From positions 1-6,211 of the forward strand of contig JAOUNC010000176.1 in assembly GCA_029881175.1 (NCBI GenBank): a stretch of 6,211 nt of DNA, in the 5' to 3' direction. Positions 1 through 5,565 of the stretch are shown one piece after another (position 1 is the first letter of the stretch; each line of letters starts with the position of its first letter). A program made the position numbers and the translations under genes. The notes below the pieces were generated by a model. The model made no database searches. It was not told the origin of the DNA and saw only the letters and a list, made by a program, of their open reading frames with translations. The DNA is from Nitrospirota bacterium (GTDB lineage: Bacteria; Nitrospirota; Nitrospiria; Nitrospirales; UBA8639).

Positions 1-1
1 G

Positions 2-538
2 CGATTGACGGAATCTGAGCAACATGTCCTAGATTCTAAGATGGCGCAATTAGGCCAAATTGATCATCCAAGTTCTTCTTCCAGGCCAAAGATCTCTTCT
101 CCAGAAGGCCCGCTTGAGCCGGAACCTTATTCGGAGGAGGGTGTCTCGCGAGAAATTCAGTTGACGGAACGAGAAGTCAATGCCTTGATTGCGAAGGATG
201 CGGATATGTCGAAGCATGTGGCTGTGGATTTCGCTGACAATCTGGTGAGCGTGAAATTGGTGGTGCCGGTTAATAAAGAGGTGCCCCTGCTGGGTGGTAA
301 AACCTTAAAGCTGAATTTTGGTGTCGAACTGAGTTATGCCAATGGCAAACCAGTGGTCGTGATACGAGGAATCAGTGTGGGTGGAGTGCCAGTACCCAGT
401 GCGTGGTGGGGCGATATTAAGCATCTCAATTTGGTCGAGGAGTTTGGTGGGGCTGGAGGTTTTTGGGATCAATTTGCCAAGGGTGTCGTAGATCTTCAAG
501 TCCAAGATGGTGAATTAAGGATTCAATTAAAAGAGTAA
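2..538 (+). CDS. Extracytoplasmic protein of unknown function, C-terminal part (5'-partial)
   Basis: The frame is open at the left edge and ends at TAA 536-538. A TTG at 5 and an ATG at 41 are possible starts, but neither has a visible ribosome binding site, so I treat the gene as cut by the edge. Numbering from the TTG, residues 1-50 are a Ser/Pro/Glu-rich linker without structure. Residues 50-177 form a compact, beta-rich domain: QLTEREVNALIAK, then VPVNKEVPLLGGKTLKL, VELSYANGKPVVVIRGISVGGVPVP, the tryptophan pair in SAWWGDIK, EEFGGAGGFWDQFAKG and a final amphipathic strand ending LRIQLKE. Alternating strands with a 'linker then LTExEhNALhAK' entry resemble small domains usually tethered to the membrane by an N-terminal helix; that helix would lie outside the window. 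I recall similar proteins being labelled arginine N-succinyltransferase in databases, but nothing here supports that activity. It converges with the minus-strand cluster, so it is not part of that operon. Confidence 0.8.
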   Translation, partial: RLTESEQHVLDSKMAQLGQIDHPSSSSRPKISSPEGPLEPEPYSEEGVSREIQLTEREVNALIAKDADMSKHVAVDFADNLVSVKLVVPVNKEVPLLGGKTLKLNFGVELSYANGKPVVVIRGISVGGVPVPSAWWGDIKHLNLVEEFGGAGGFWDQFAKGVVDLQVQDGELRIQLKE

Positions 539-619
539 GTGGCTTTTGTTTCCGTGTTCTCTGTCATCCTTCGCGTACCGCCCTTTTTGTCGGCTAGGTA
601 ACCCGCCTGTTTTGACGGT

Positions 620-1366
620 TTAGGGTGTAGTGCCAGGCGTACCAGGAACAACTAGCCAAGGCATGGGAGGAACCACAGCCCAATAGAATGCTTGCGCCTC
701 TGCGGGTTCCATGGAAAGCACGAGATAGGAAATGGATGGTTGACCGAATGCCGCTTTCCATGTGGACATATGAGCGGCGACCCGATCTTTCCACCCTCCC
801 ATCTGTTGCCAGGCATTGCCCCAGAATGAGGGAAGGTGATCGGGTTGAATGATGACGTTGAGATGGTCCTGAAACGCCAATTCGTACCGGAACGGCATAT
901 CAGAAACGGTGAGGGCTTTAGCTGGGCTAATGGGTGGCTCTTCCTCCCCATCGGGTACGGTCGCTTTATCTGACGTAGGCGGTGGCGTTATCGAGAGAGG
1001 TGAAACCATGGGCTCTTTGCCTTTGAGTTGCAGGCTCAAGGGTTGGCTGAGCGGATCCCCAATCCACTTGATCGTCTGTAGGGGAAAGGTTCGAATGGCA
1101 ATCCCTCTTGCCTTTAATACGGCCAGGTTTTTGGGAATATCGATGACCATATAGAGCGATTTTGTTTTGGCGATGGCGAGTTCTGTGAGGCGGGGAGGGG
1201 TCGGTGGTCGGCGAGGGGGAATGTCCAGAGCGAGGGAAGCCCCTAACCCGCTGAGAGAGAGCCCGAACGCCATCAAGCAAACGATGAGTCGGGGATGGAA
1301 GAAAAAATTCAACAAGGCAGGGAAAGAGAGCCTAAAAGATAATGAGTGTGGCGCCCGTTGGCACAT
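620..1366 (-). CDS. Secreted LDT-like protein lacking the catalytic cysteine
   Basis: Read from ATG 1366 this gives 248 residues and stops at TAA 622-620. A basic n-region (HPR) and a hydrophobic stretch around residues 26-47, ending ASLA before LDIPP, look like a signal peptide, so the product is probably periplasmic. After a Pro/Arg-rich linker, SLYMVIDIPKNLAVLKARG (about 70-88) matches in pattern the first hairpin of the neighbouring LDT (GIYVVVDTAQNKVYVREGE). A Pro/Glu-rich insert follows at about 120-150. The end, SYLVLSMEPAEAQAFYWAVV (about 213-232) and then PWLVVP, follows the pattern of the LDT C-terminus after the HGC motif. There is no Cys in the mature part (only residues 2 and 30), so it cannot be a working cysteine transpeptidase. 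It is the last gene of the minus-strand run and overlaps the upstream LDT by 35 bases. The start is uncertain: the frame is open to ATG 1423, TTG codons at 1315 and 1312 and ATG 1273 are alternatives, and none has a clear ribosome binding site. That it is a gene is well supported; the LDT relation is inference. Confidence 0.72.
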   Translation of the reverse strand: MCQRAPHSLSFRLSFPALLNFFFHPRLIVCLMAFGLSLSGLGASLALDIPPRRPPTPPRLTELAIAKTKSLYMVIDIPKNLAVLKARGIAIRTFPLQTIKWIGDPLSQPLSLQLKGKEPMVSPLSITPPPTSDKATVPDGEEEPPISPAKALTVSDMPFRYELAFQDHLNVIIQPDHLPSFWGNAWQQMGGWKDRVAAHMSTWKAAFGQPSISYLVLSMEPAEAQAFYWAVVPPMPWLVVPGTPGTTP

Positions 1367-1997
1367 GGCGATAGAGATATTCCAGATCCTTATCGCCCAA
1401 GCGGATACAGCCATGGGTGACATTTGTGCCTAATAATCGAGTGTAGAGTGTGCCATGAATGAAATAGCCATTCCCAAAGCCTAGGGCATAATCTCCCAAC
1501 ACACCCGTTTCAACACGATCTTGAGATTTTGTGGGAATCGATTCGCCTTCTTCAATGAAGGCCCAGTCTGGTTTGACCCAGGCGGGATTTTTGATCTTGT
1601 TCAAAATAGCATAGACGCCTCGTGGGGTTTCAAAGATCCACCCTTTGCTAGGATTTCTCGGGTCTTGTAAGCTGGCGCCACTCCCGGTTGAGGCCACAGC
1701 CGTATGGAGGATTTTCTCTCCCTCTCGCACATAGACTTTGTTTTGGGCGGTATCGACCACGACATAGATGCCTTGCGGGGCTAAGGCTCGCATGGGATTG
1801 CGAGGGGCAGATGCCGGTGGGCGAGGTTGAGCCTTTGGCATGGTCTTCATGGGTTGTGGAGGCCGCATGTTAGGGGATAAGAGGCTAGCGGCCAGCAATG
1901 TGGTGGGGACACCCAGCACTAGACTCAAGCCAATCCCAGTGCTGATTGTCAAAAAGGTCGGTTTGAACAATGAGGACAGTCGGTTAGGGGCCAACAT
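1332..1997 (-). CDS. Classical L,D-transpeptidase (YkuD/ErfK family)
   Basis: A 221-residue protein. LDTs cross-link peptidoglycan peptides between two diaminopimelate residues, or attach proteins to them, using a cysteine nucleophile in the periplasm. The N-terminus has a hydrophobic segment (about 14-40) serving as signal peptide or membrane anchor, then a Pro/Met-rich linker (44-75). The YkuD domain runs from GIYVVVDTAQNKVYVREGE (76-94) to the C-terminus. It includes TPRGVYAI (124-131), FIHGT with catalytic-type His181, and the signature THGCIRLGDKDLEYLY with His195, Gly196, Cys197 and Arg199; 13 residues separate the two histidines. All expected catalytic residues are present. ATG 1997 overlaps the end of the preceding long LDT by 14 bases, which suggests coupled translation; no strong ribosome binding site is visible. 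Its closest relatives by motif are the short ErfK/YbiS-type enzymes, not the two long LDTs in this window. Confidence 0.93.
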   Translation of the reverse strand: MLAPNRLSSLFKPTFLTISTGIGLSLVLGVPTTLLAASLLSPNMRPPQPMKTMPKAQPRPPASAPRNPMRALAPQGIYVVVDTAQNKVYVREGEKILHTAVASTGSGASLQDPRNPSKGWIFETPRGVYAILNKIKNPAWVKPDWAFIEEGESIPTKSQDRVETGVLGDYALGFGNGYFIHGTLYTRLLGTNVTHGCIRLGDKDLEYLYRHVPTGATLIIF

Positions 1998-3195
1998 AGA
2001 GAGCCGCGCGTAAGGAACTTGGTTCTTGTTGGTGGGTTTCCCGGTGCTGGATATGGGTTTCTAATGCGTGGAGCATGCCCACCACCTCGTTGTCGGTATT
2101 GAGCGCCCCAACGATCGTGATAGGGCTTCCCACAGGCATGCGTTGAAAGACCTGTTCCATGGCGTCATTTTCCAGGGCAATACATCCGTTGGTGAGATCT
2201 TCGGCGTCGATGGTTTTTCCGTGGATTTCAATGGCTCCACCAATCGTTTTCCCTTCAGGAATTTCTCCCAAGGCTTGGAGTTCTTGGAAACGTTGCGTCT
2301 GTTCAGAGCTGGGATAATTGATGAGCAGTGCGCGATAAAATTTTGTTTCTCCTCCCCCCTTTTTTCTGATCAGACGAAATCGTCCTTCGGGCGTGGCCCC
2401 ATCTCCTTCAAACTGTTTATCCAGTAACCCGGAAAACCCCAAGTCGACGGGATACTCAGCCATAACCTGCCCCTGACGGTACAGAAGTAATTGTCGGGAA
2501 GCTTTGAGCACGATAATGGCTGTTCCACCGCTCGTGGTTGACCAGCGAATGGTGTCATTGGCCCATTGGTTCCAGAGAGCCAGTTGTGTGGGGTCGAGGT
2601 ATCGGCGCAGTTGAGCCAGCATGTGCGCTTCGACTTGCTGGAGGGAGAGGACTGCATTTTTTGTGGCCAGGCGAGCTTTGGCCAACTGCCCGGCTTCCAA
2701 TCGTTTCGTGGCTTCGTTCAGCAGTCCTTCCGCATGAGAAAGCGTCGAGGGATCAGGCCCCATTTCAAATAAAGAGGTCAGAGATCGTAAACGGGTGATT
2801 TGTTCATACTCAGGTCGGATCAGGTCTTCAATATCCATTCGAAGGGCCAAGGACTTTTGGCGGGTCGCCTCTAGCAGAAAGGTGCCCTCCTCGAACAGGG
2901 TTTGGTAGGTGCGTTGAAAGTTTGCTCCATCTTGAGGTGCCCACCACCATTGATTGACTGCTGTTCGCCAGTCGTTTCGAATTTCAAGGAGACGATGATG
3001 GAACTGTTGATACTGGTTCGGGAATAATCTGGCGCCGCCTTGGATGTAGAGCGTTCGATCTAAATGTTCGATCTCGACCGGAAATTGTTCGGGATAGTCC
3101 TGGTTTCCCCACCAGGGAAATGCCAGGGCCGGGAAACCCATGAGCAGGCCGGCGAGAAGCAGGTAACGCGTTCTGTTCAGTGCCGAGCGTTTCAT
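1984..3195 (-). CDS. Long L,D-transpeptidase family protein B
   Basis: From ATG 3195 the protein has 403 residues. GTG 3213 (409 residues) is possible, but MKRSALNRTR followed by a hydrophobic run (about 11-27) is a typical signal sequence, and GGGTGA lies 10 bases upstream of the ATG. Residues about 30-220 are mostly helical (FHHRLLEIRNDW, AVNQWWW, ITRLRSLTSLFE, then an Ala/Leu/Lys-rich segment). The YkuD catalytic domain spans about 224-365: IIVLKASRQLLLY, DLGFSG, EGDGATPEGRF, KKGGGETKF, IEIHG with His325 and LTNGCIALEND with Cys338. The usual second histidine of (S/T)HGC is Asn and the Arg two residues after Cys is Ala; the nucleophile and general-base His are kept. A C-terminal tail of about 40 residues follows. 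It starts 20 bases after lipoprotein B and overlaps the next LDT, so it is most likely in one operon. It is a clear paralogue of the gene at 4342-5562. Confidence 0.92.
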   Translation of the reverse strand: MKRSALNRTRYLLLAGLLMGFPALAFPWWGNQDYPEQFPVEIEHLDRTLYIQGGARLFPNQYQQFHHRLLEIRNDWRTAVNQWWWAPQDGANFQRTYQTLFEEGTFLLEATRQKSLALRMDIEDLIRPEYEQITRLRSLTSLFEMGPDPSTLSHAEGLLNEATKRLEAGQLAKARLATKNAVLSLQQVEAHMLAQLRRYLDPTQLALWNQWANDTIRWSTTSGGTAIIVLKASRQLLLYRQGQVMAEYPVDLGFSGLLDKQFEGDGATPEGRFRLIRKKGGGETKFYRALLINYPSSEQTQRFQELQALGEIPEGKTIGGAIEIHGKTIDAEDLTNGCIALENDAMEQVFQRMPVGSPITIVGALNTDNEVVGMLHALETHIQHRETHQQEPSSLRAALYVGP

Positions 3196-3215
3196 TCTTG
3201 GTTGGTCACCCACGT

Positions 3216-3866
3216 CTAGACCTGCACGTTTCCCGACGGGTCCAATGCGGACAGAATTCGTTCCTGAATCGTCACGGTGATGGTTTCCACGGCATGGGCC
3301 GTGGTCATGACTTGGATATAGTCCCCTTGGGTCATGATCCCGGATTCAATCGTATCGAGCAGGGCTTCTGCTTTCTGCAAGGCCAGATGAAGTTCCTCAA
3401 ACTGCTGGTGCATGGACGGGTGTTCACGCCCTTCCTGGAGCAGCGTTTGAGTGTGTTGGAGATTTTGCCGTGCGAGGGTCAGGGCCACCTGCGCATTGCT
3501 TTTGGTTTCCTCCAGATTTGCTAACGCTTCGGATTTCGCTTGATCCGCTTGAGCCAATGCGCGATCTAACATCTGCTTCCCTTGGGAGTAGGTTCTCCAC
3601 CAGGCAAATTTCTCATCTTGGTTGTCCAGCTCATTGATTGCTTGACTATAGGACATCTCTGCTTGCTGTAACTGCTCATACGCGTAATCTTTGGCGCCGG
3701 AGAGGCGCGCATCTTGTAAGGTGCGGATGACGGAATCGATTTGGCTTGATGGGCGTTCGGTACACCCCTGAGCCAAAAATGTTCCGGTGATGGCAAGGAT
3801 TAGGCACCATTCCCAGGATGTCAGGCGTAAGGTTTGTGGACGCATAGGTTTTAATGTGTGAGCCAT
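3216..3866 (-). CDS. DUF4398-like lipoprotein B
   Basis: From ATG 3866 this gives 216 residues. The frame is open to ATG 3902, but that codon lies inside the terminator hairpin, so I rejected it; ATG 3845 is another option. The N-terminus has basic residues, a hydrophobic stretch (CLILAITGTFLA) and LAQGC with Cys35, an imperfect but plausible lipobox. The mature part is almost wholly helical and Ala/Gln/Glu/Lys-rich. It shares a pattern with lipoprotein A: GAxxYAxExxxxAExxYxxAxxE, here starting near residue 56, then QxxxFxxxRxY and a long coiled-coil-like helix (about 95-155). I recognise this as DUF4398-type, a domain of unknown function often seen near peptidoglycan-binding outer-membrane proteins. 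It probably sits on the inner face of the outer membrane and reaches into the periplasm. The stop TAG (3218-3216) is just ahead of long LDT B, so the two are likely translated from one message. Translation seems modest: only GAGAAG precedes the start. Confidence 0.88.
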   Translation of the reverse strand: MAHTLKPMRPQTLRLTSWEWCLILAITGTFLAQGCTERPSSQIDSVIRTLQDARLSGAKDYAYEQLQQAEMSYSQAINELDNQDEKFAWWRTYSQGKQMLDRALAQADQAKSEALANLEETKSNAQVALTLARQNLQHTQTLLQEGREHPSMHQQFEELHLALQKAEALLDTIESGIMTQGDYIQVMTTAHAVETITVTIQERILSALDPSGNVQV

Positions 3867-3885
3867 GTCGTGTTGTCTTCTCTTT

Positions 3886-3917
3886 AAAAAAACAGGGGCC
3901 AAATTCTTTGGCCCCTG
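3886..3917 (-). terminator. Intrinsic terminator after the small gene, abutting lipoprotein B
   Basis: On the minus strand, CAGGGGCCAAA (3917-3907) pairs perfectly over 11 bases with TTTGGCCCCTG (3903-3893) around a 3-base loop, and is followed at once by seven T (3892-3886). This is a textbook Rho-independent terminator for minus-strand transcripts. The plus-strand side has no T-run, so it is one-directional. It ends only 19 bases before the lipoprotein B start, which leaves no room for a promoter in between. Confidence 0.93.
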
Positions 3918-3998
3918 ATACCATTTTCCATTGGTCTACTGCAGATACATGCCCTGGGCGTAAACTTCTCCTGGGGCAAGCCCGGAACGAAACCGATG

Positions 3999-4112
3999 TT
4001 ACTTTCCGAAAGGCTTTTTGGCTGGTGCGCCTTGTGTTTTCCCTGCTGGGGCAGAAGCAGGTTTCCCGGTTGGCGTACCTTTAGGTTGATTCTTTTGATT
4101 TGGTTGGTTCAT
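3999..4112 (-). CDS. Small basic Pro/Lys/Gly-rich repeat protein (37 residues)
   Basis: ATG 4112 to TAA 4001-3999. I do not recognise the protein. It has 7 Lys, 7 Pro, 5 Gly, 5 Ala, 4 Gln and no acidic residue, so net charge is about +7 and it should be disordered. Residues 14-37 are three tandem octads, PTGKPASA, PAGKTQGA and PAKKPFGK, with a looser first copy before them. There is no signal peptide, so it is probably cytoplasmic. That it is real is supported by AAAAGGAGG five bases before the ATG, a promoter-like region upstream and an intrinsic terminator about 80 bases after the stop. Lys/Pro/Ala repeats recall the tails of bacterial histone-H1-like or AlgP-type proteins, so nucleic-acid binding is possible, but that is a guess. 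It lies between the two lipoprotein/LDT modules on the same strand. Confidence 0.75.
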   Translation of the reverse strand: MNQPNQKNQPKGTPTGKPASAPAGKTQGAPAKKPFGK

Positions 4113-4117
4113 GGGAT

Positions 4118-4126
4118 CCTCCTTTT
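4118..4126 (-). promoter_or_regulatory. Strong ribosome binding site of the small gene
   Basis: AAAAGGAGG on the minus strand, with ATCCC between it and ATG 4112. It is a near-perfect match to the anti-Shine-Dalgarno sequence at ideal spacing, and together with the site at 6191-6197 it is the best in the window. It decides the start of the 37-residue gene. Confidence 0.88.
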
Positions 4127-4129
4127 AAA

Positions 4130-4159
4130 GGTTGAGTAAGCCAATATGACTTACTAACC
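4130..4159 (-). promoter_or_regulatory. Leader hairpin ahead of the small gene
   Basis: On the minus strand GGTTAGTAAG (4159-4150) pairs with CTTACTCAACC (4140-4130) over 10 base pairs with one bulged C and a 9-base loop. It starts at the transcription start predicted from the -24/-12 motif and ends just before the ribosome binding site, so it would form at the very 5' end of the mRNA. A stabilising or translation-controlling role is inferred. Confidence 0.5.
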
Positions 4160-4162
4160 AGT

Positions 4163-4185
4163 ACTATACGCAAAGATAATGCCAA
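4163..4185 (-). promoter_or_regulatory. Candidate promoter of the small gene (sigma-54-like -24/-12)
   Basis: The minus strand reads TTGGCATTATCTTTGC (4185-4170): TTGGCA, six bases, TTGC, with GG and GC 12 bases apart as in the sigma-54 consensus. Expected start of transcription is about 4158, 46 bases before the ATG. An alternative is a sigma-70 -10 box, TATAGT (4168-4163), but I find no good -35 for it. Confidence 0.42.
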
Positions 4186-4203
4186 ATATTTACCGGTAAA
4201 TAT
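4186..4203. promoter_or_regulatory. 18-base perfect palindrome, candidate operator
   Basis: ATATTTACCGGTAAATAT is its own reverse complement over 18 bases. It lies directly beside the -24 element of the candidate promoter, in an AT-rich stretch, as a binding site for a dimeric regulator would. The regulator is unknown; no regulator gene is in the window. Confidence 0.5.
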
Positions 4204-4330
4204 GTTTGAAAAACCCAATATTTCTTGAGAAAGCCGCGCTAGAGATTGTCAAAAGAATCGTGCTTAAAGACATCCTGTCCAGATGAAGAAAATTTGTCCT
4301 TCTTCCGTGTTGCTGTTTGGGGAATTTCAA

Positions 4331-4347
4331 GGATGAGCGGCTCATCC
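4331..4347 (-). repeat. Short inverted repeat over the stop codon of long LDT A
   Basis: GGATGAG and CTCATCC form a 7-base-pair stem with a CGG loop, and the TGA stop (4344-4342) lies in one arm. No T-run follows, so it is a poor intrinsic terminator; it could protect the 3' end or be chance. Confidence 0.4.
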
Positions 4348-5562
4348 AACTGACAGATGGGACGATTCGGTGGGAGAGAAAAAAGTTAACGAATTTCTTT
4401 GTGTATGGTGAGACTGAATGGGGGCGAGAGCCCTGGAGACGAAGTTGATGGGATCCAAGGCCCCGACGATGACCACAGGCGTCCTCAACGGGGCCAAAGG
4501 AAATAACCTATCCATAATTGAATTTTCCAGGGCGACGCATCCATTGGTCGGATCGCTCCGTCCTGAAGGTTGTCCATGTATTTCAATCAATCCCCCGATT
4601 CCCCGATGAGCCGGGATGAGGCCTTGGGCTTTGGCTGCTCGAAACTGTCGTTGGTGAAGGGTGGTTGGAAAGTCCAGCATGAAGGCTTTATGGAATTTGG
4701 TCTCTCCCTTACCCTTCTTCTGTATGATATGGAAAATGCCCTCAGGCGTCGCCCCATCGCCTTCGTGCAATTTGTCTTGAAGCCCTGAAAACCCCAAGTC
4801 AGTAGAAAATGACTGGCGAAGAAGGCCTTTTTGATACAACCGGAATTCTTGAGAAGCCTTAATAACTACCATCACCAATTCGCCAGAATGGCGAGTTGGT
4901 GCAATGGTGTCCGCCACCCATCGATTCCATTTTGCAATATTGTGACTGTCGGAATATCGGCTCATTTGGTGAATGAGCAACGTTTCTATGGGGCGCATCG
5001 TATTCTGAGCCTGCTGGAGCAGGTGCGGGACTTGATCAACCTGGGCTTGCGTTAAAAGGCTCGCTCCTTGGGTGAGAAAGCTTTGTGCACGTGAGAGGGC
5101 GGTCCGCTTTCCCTTGAGATCAAACAAGCCATTCAGGTTTCGCAATCTGGTGAGCTGAGCCTGTTCGGCATCTAACAGGTTTTTCAGGTGAGAGTGGAGA
5201 GCGGTTTTTTGGTGTTGGGTTGCTGTCAGTAATGCGCCGCCAGAAGTCATGAGTTGTTGATAGGACTCTGTAAATTCCTGAAGAGTCCATGAGGGCCACC
5301 ATTGGTTAGCCGCGAGACGCCAATGATGACGAAGGTCGGCAACCCGTTGGTGAAAGACGGCATATTCTTGAGGAAGCAGATTTGTGACGCCAGCCGCTCG
5401 GATTTGACGGTCCAACTCTTCAATCGGTGAGGGAAAGACTGGAGGAAATGCGGGTGTTTGCCACCATGCAAACAGCAAAGAAATAAGCAGGAGCAGAGTT
5501 CCGGTGGCCAGCCAACACGATGGACGTTTGGCAAGAGGCCGACCGGAACCCTGTTCGGTCAT
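4342..5562 (-). CDS. Long L,D-transpeptidase family protein A
   Basis: A 406-residue protein from ATG 5562, three bases after the stop of lipoprotein A. The N-terminus has basic residues (RPLAKRP) and a hydrophobic segment (about 16-33) that is a signal peptide or membrane anchor. A helical region (about 45-220) carries the same landmarks as long LDT B: ANQWW (85-89), LTRLRNLNGLFD (137-148) and WNRWVADTI (212-220). The YkuD catalytic domain runs about 228-369: VVIKASQEFRLY, DLGFSGLQDK, EGDGATPEGIF, KKGKGETKF, IEIHG with His329 and PTNGCVALEN with Cys342. As in its paralogue, Asn stands in place of the second His and Ala in place of the Arg. A Ser/Thr/His-rich tail of about 37 residues ends the protein. 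Expected role: peptidoglycan cross-linking, editing or protein attachment in the periplasm. The target is unknown; tight linkage to the lipoprotein suggests a joint function. Confidence 0.92.
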   Translation of the reverse strand: MTEQGSGRPLAKRPSCWLATGTLLLLISLLFAWWQTPAFPPVFPSPIEELDRQIRAAGVTNLLPQEYAVFHQRVADLRHHWRLAANQWWPSWTLQEFTESYQQLMTSGGALLTATQHQKTALHSHLKNLLDAEQAQLTRLRNLNGLFDLKGKRTALSRAQSFLTQGASLLTQAQVDQVPHLLQQAQNTMRPIETLLIHQMSRYSDSHNIAKWNRWVADTIAPTRHSGELVMVVIKASQEFRLYQKGLLRQSFSTDLGFSGLQDKLHEGDGATPEGIFHIIQKKGKGETKFHKAFMLDFPTTLHQRQFRAAKAQGLIPAHRGIGGLIEIHGQPSGRSDPTNGCVALENSIMDRLFPLAPLRTPVVIVGALDPINFVSRALAPIQSHHTQRNSLTFFSPTESSHLSVG

Positions 5563-5565
5563 GTC

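Larger units (their letters stand above)
4113..4341. other. Intergenic regulatory gap between the two modules
   Basis: These 229 bases separate the end of long LDT A from the small gene. They are clearly more AT-rich than the genes and hold, in minus-strand order, a stop-codon hairpin without T-run, an isolated TTGACA (4252-4247) without matching -10, the palindrome, the -24/-12 motif, the leader hairpin and the ribosome binding site. No coding frame of note was seen. Confidence 0.7.

Noticed and set aside
5..538. Arginine N-succinyltransferase label for the left-edge gene
   Set aside because: The visible sequence has no feature of that enzyme; the label seems to be an inherited database name.
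539..619. Bidirectional terminator between the convergent genes
   Set aside because: Only short, bulged pairings (such as TACC/GGTA around a T-rich loop) are visible; no stem with a proper T-run on either strand.
652..951. Minus-strand frame of 99 codons inside the LDT-like gene
   Set aside because: It is a frame shadow of the gene at 620-1366, which has a signal peptide and LDT-like pattern; the shadow has neither.
2068..2427. Plus-strand frame of 119 codons opposite long LDT B
   Set aside because: It is antisense to the conserved YkuD domain, has no ribosome binding site and gives a sequence without family features. The same holds for the other plus-strand frames between 900 and 5830.
3196..3213. 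GTG 3213 as the start of long LDT B
   Set aside because: Possible, with a weak AGG upstream, but ATG 3195 gives the more typical signal peptide. The difference is six residues and remains open.
3867..3902. Upstream ATG 3902 as the start of lipoprotein B
   Set aside because: The codon is inside the terminator stem, has no ribosome binding site, and adds 12 residues before an already adequate lipoprotein signal.
3971..3985. Small GGGC/GCCC inverted repeat after the small gene
   Set aside because: Four base pairs with a two-base loop and no T-run; a strong terminator lies 60 bases further on.
4247..4252. Perfect TTGACA -35 box on the minus strand
   Set aside because: No acceptable -10 box at 15-19 bases; the nearest AT-rich hexamer is 24 bases away. 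Not called as a promoter.
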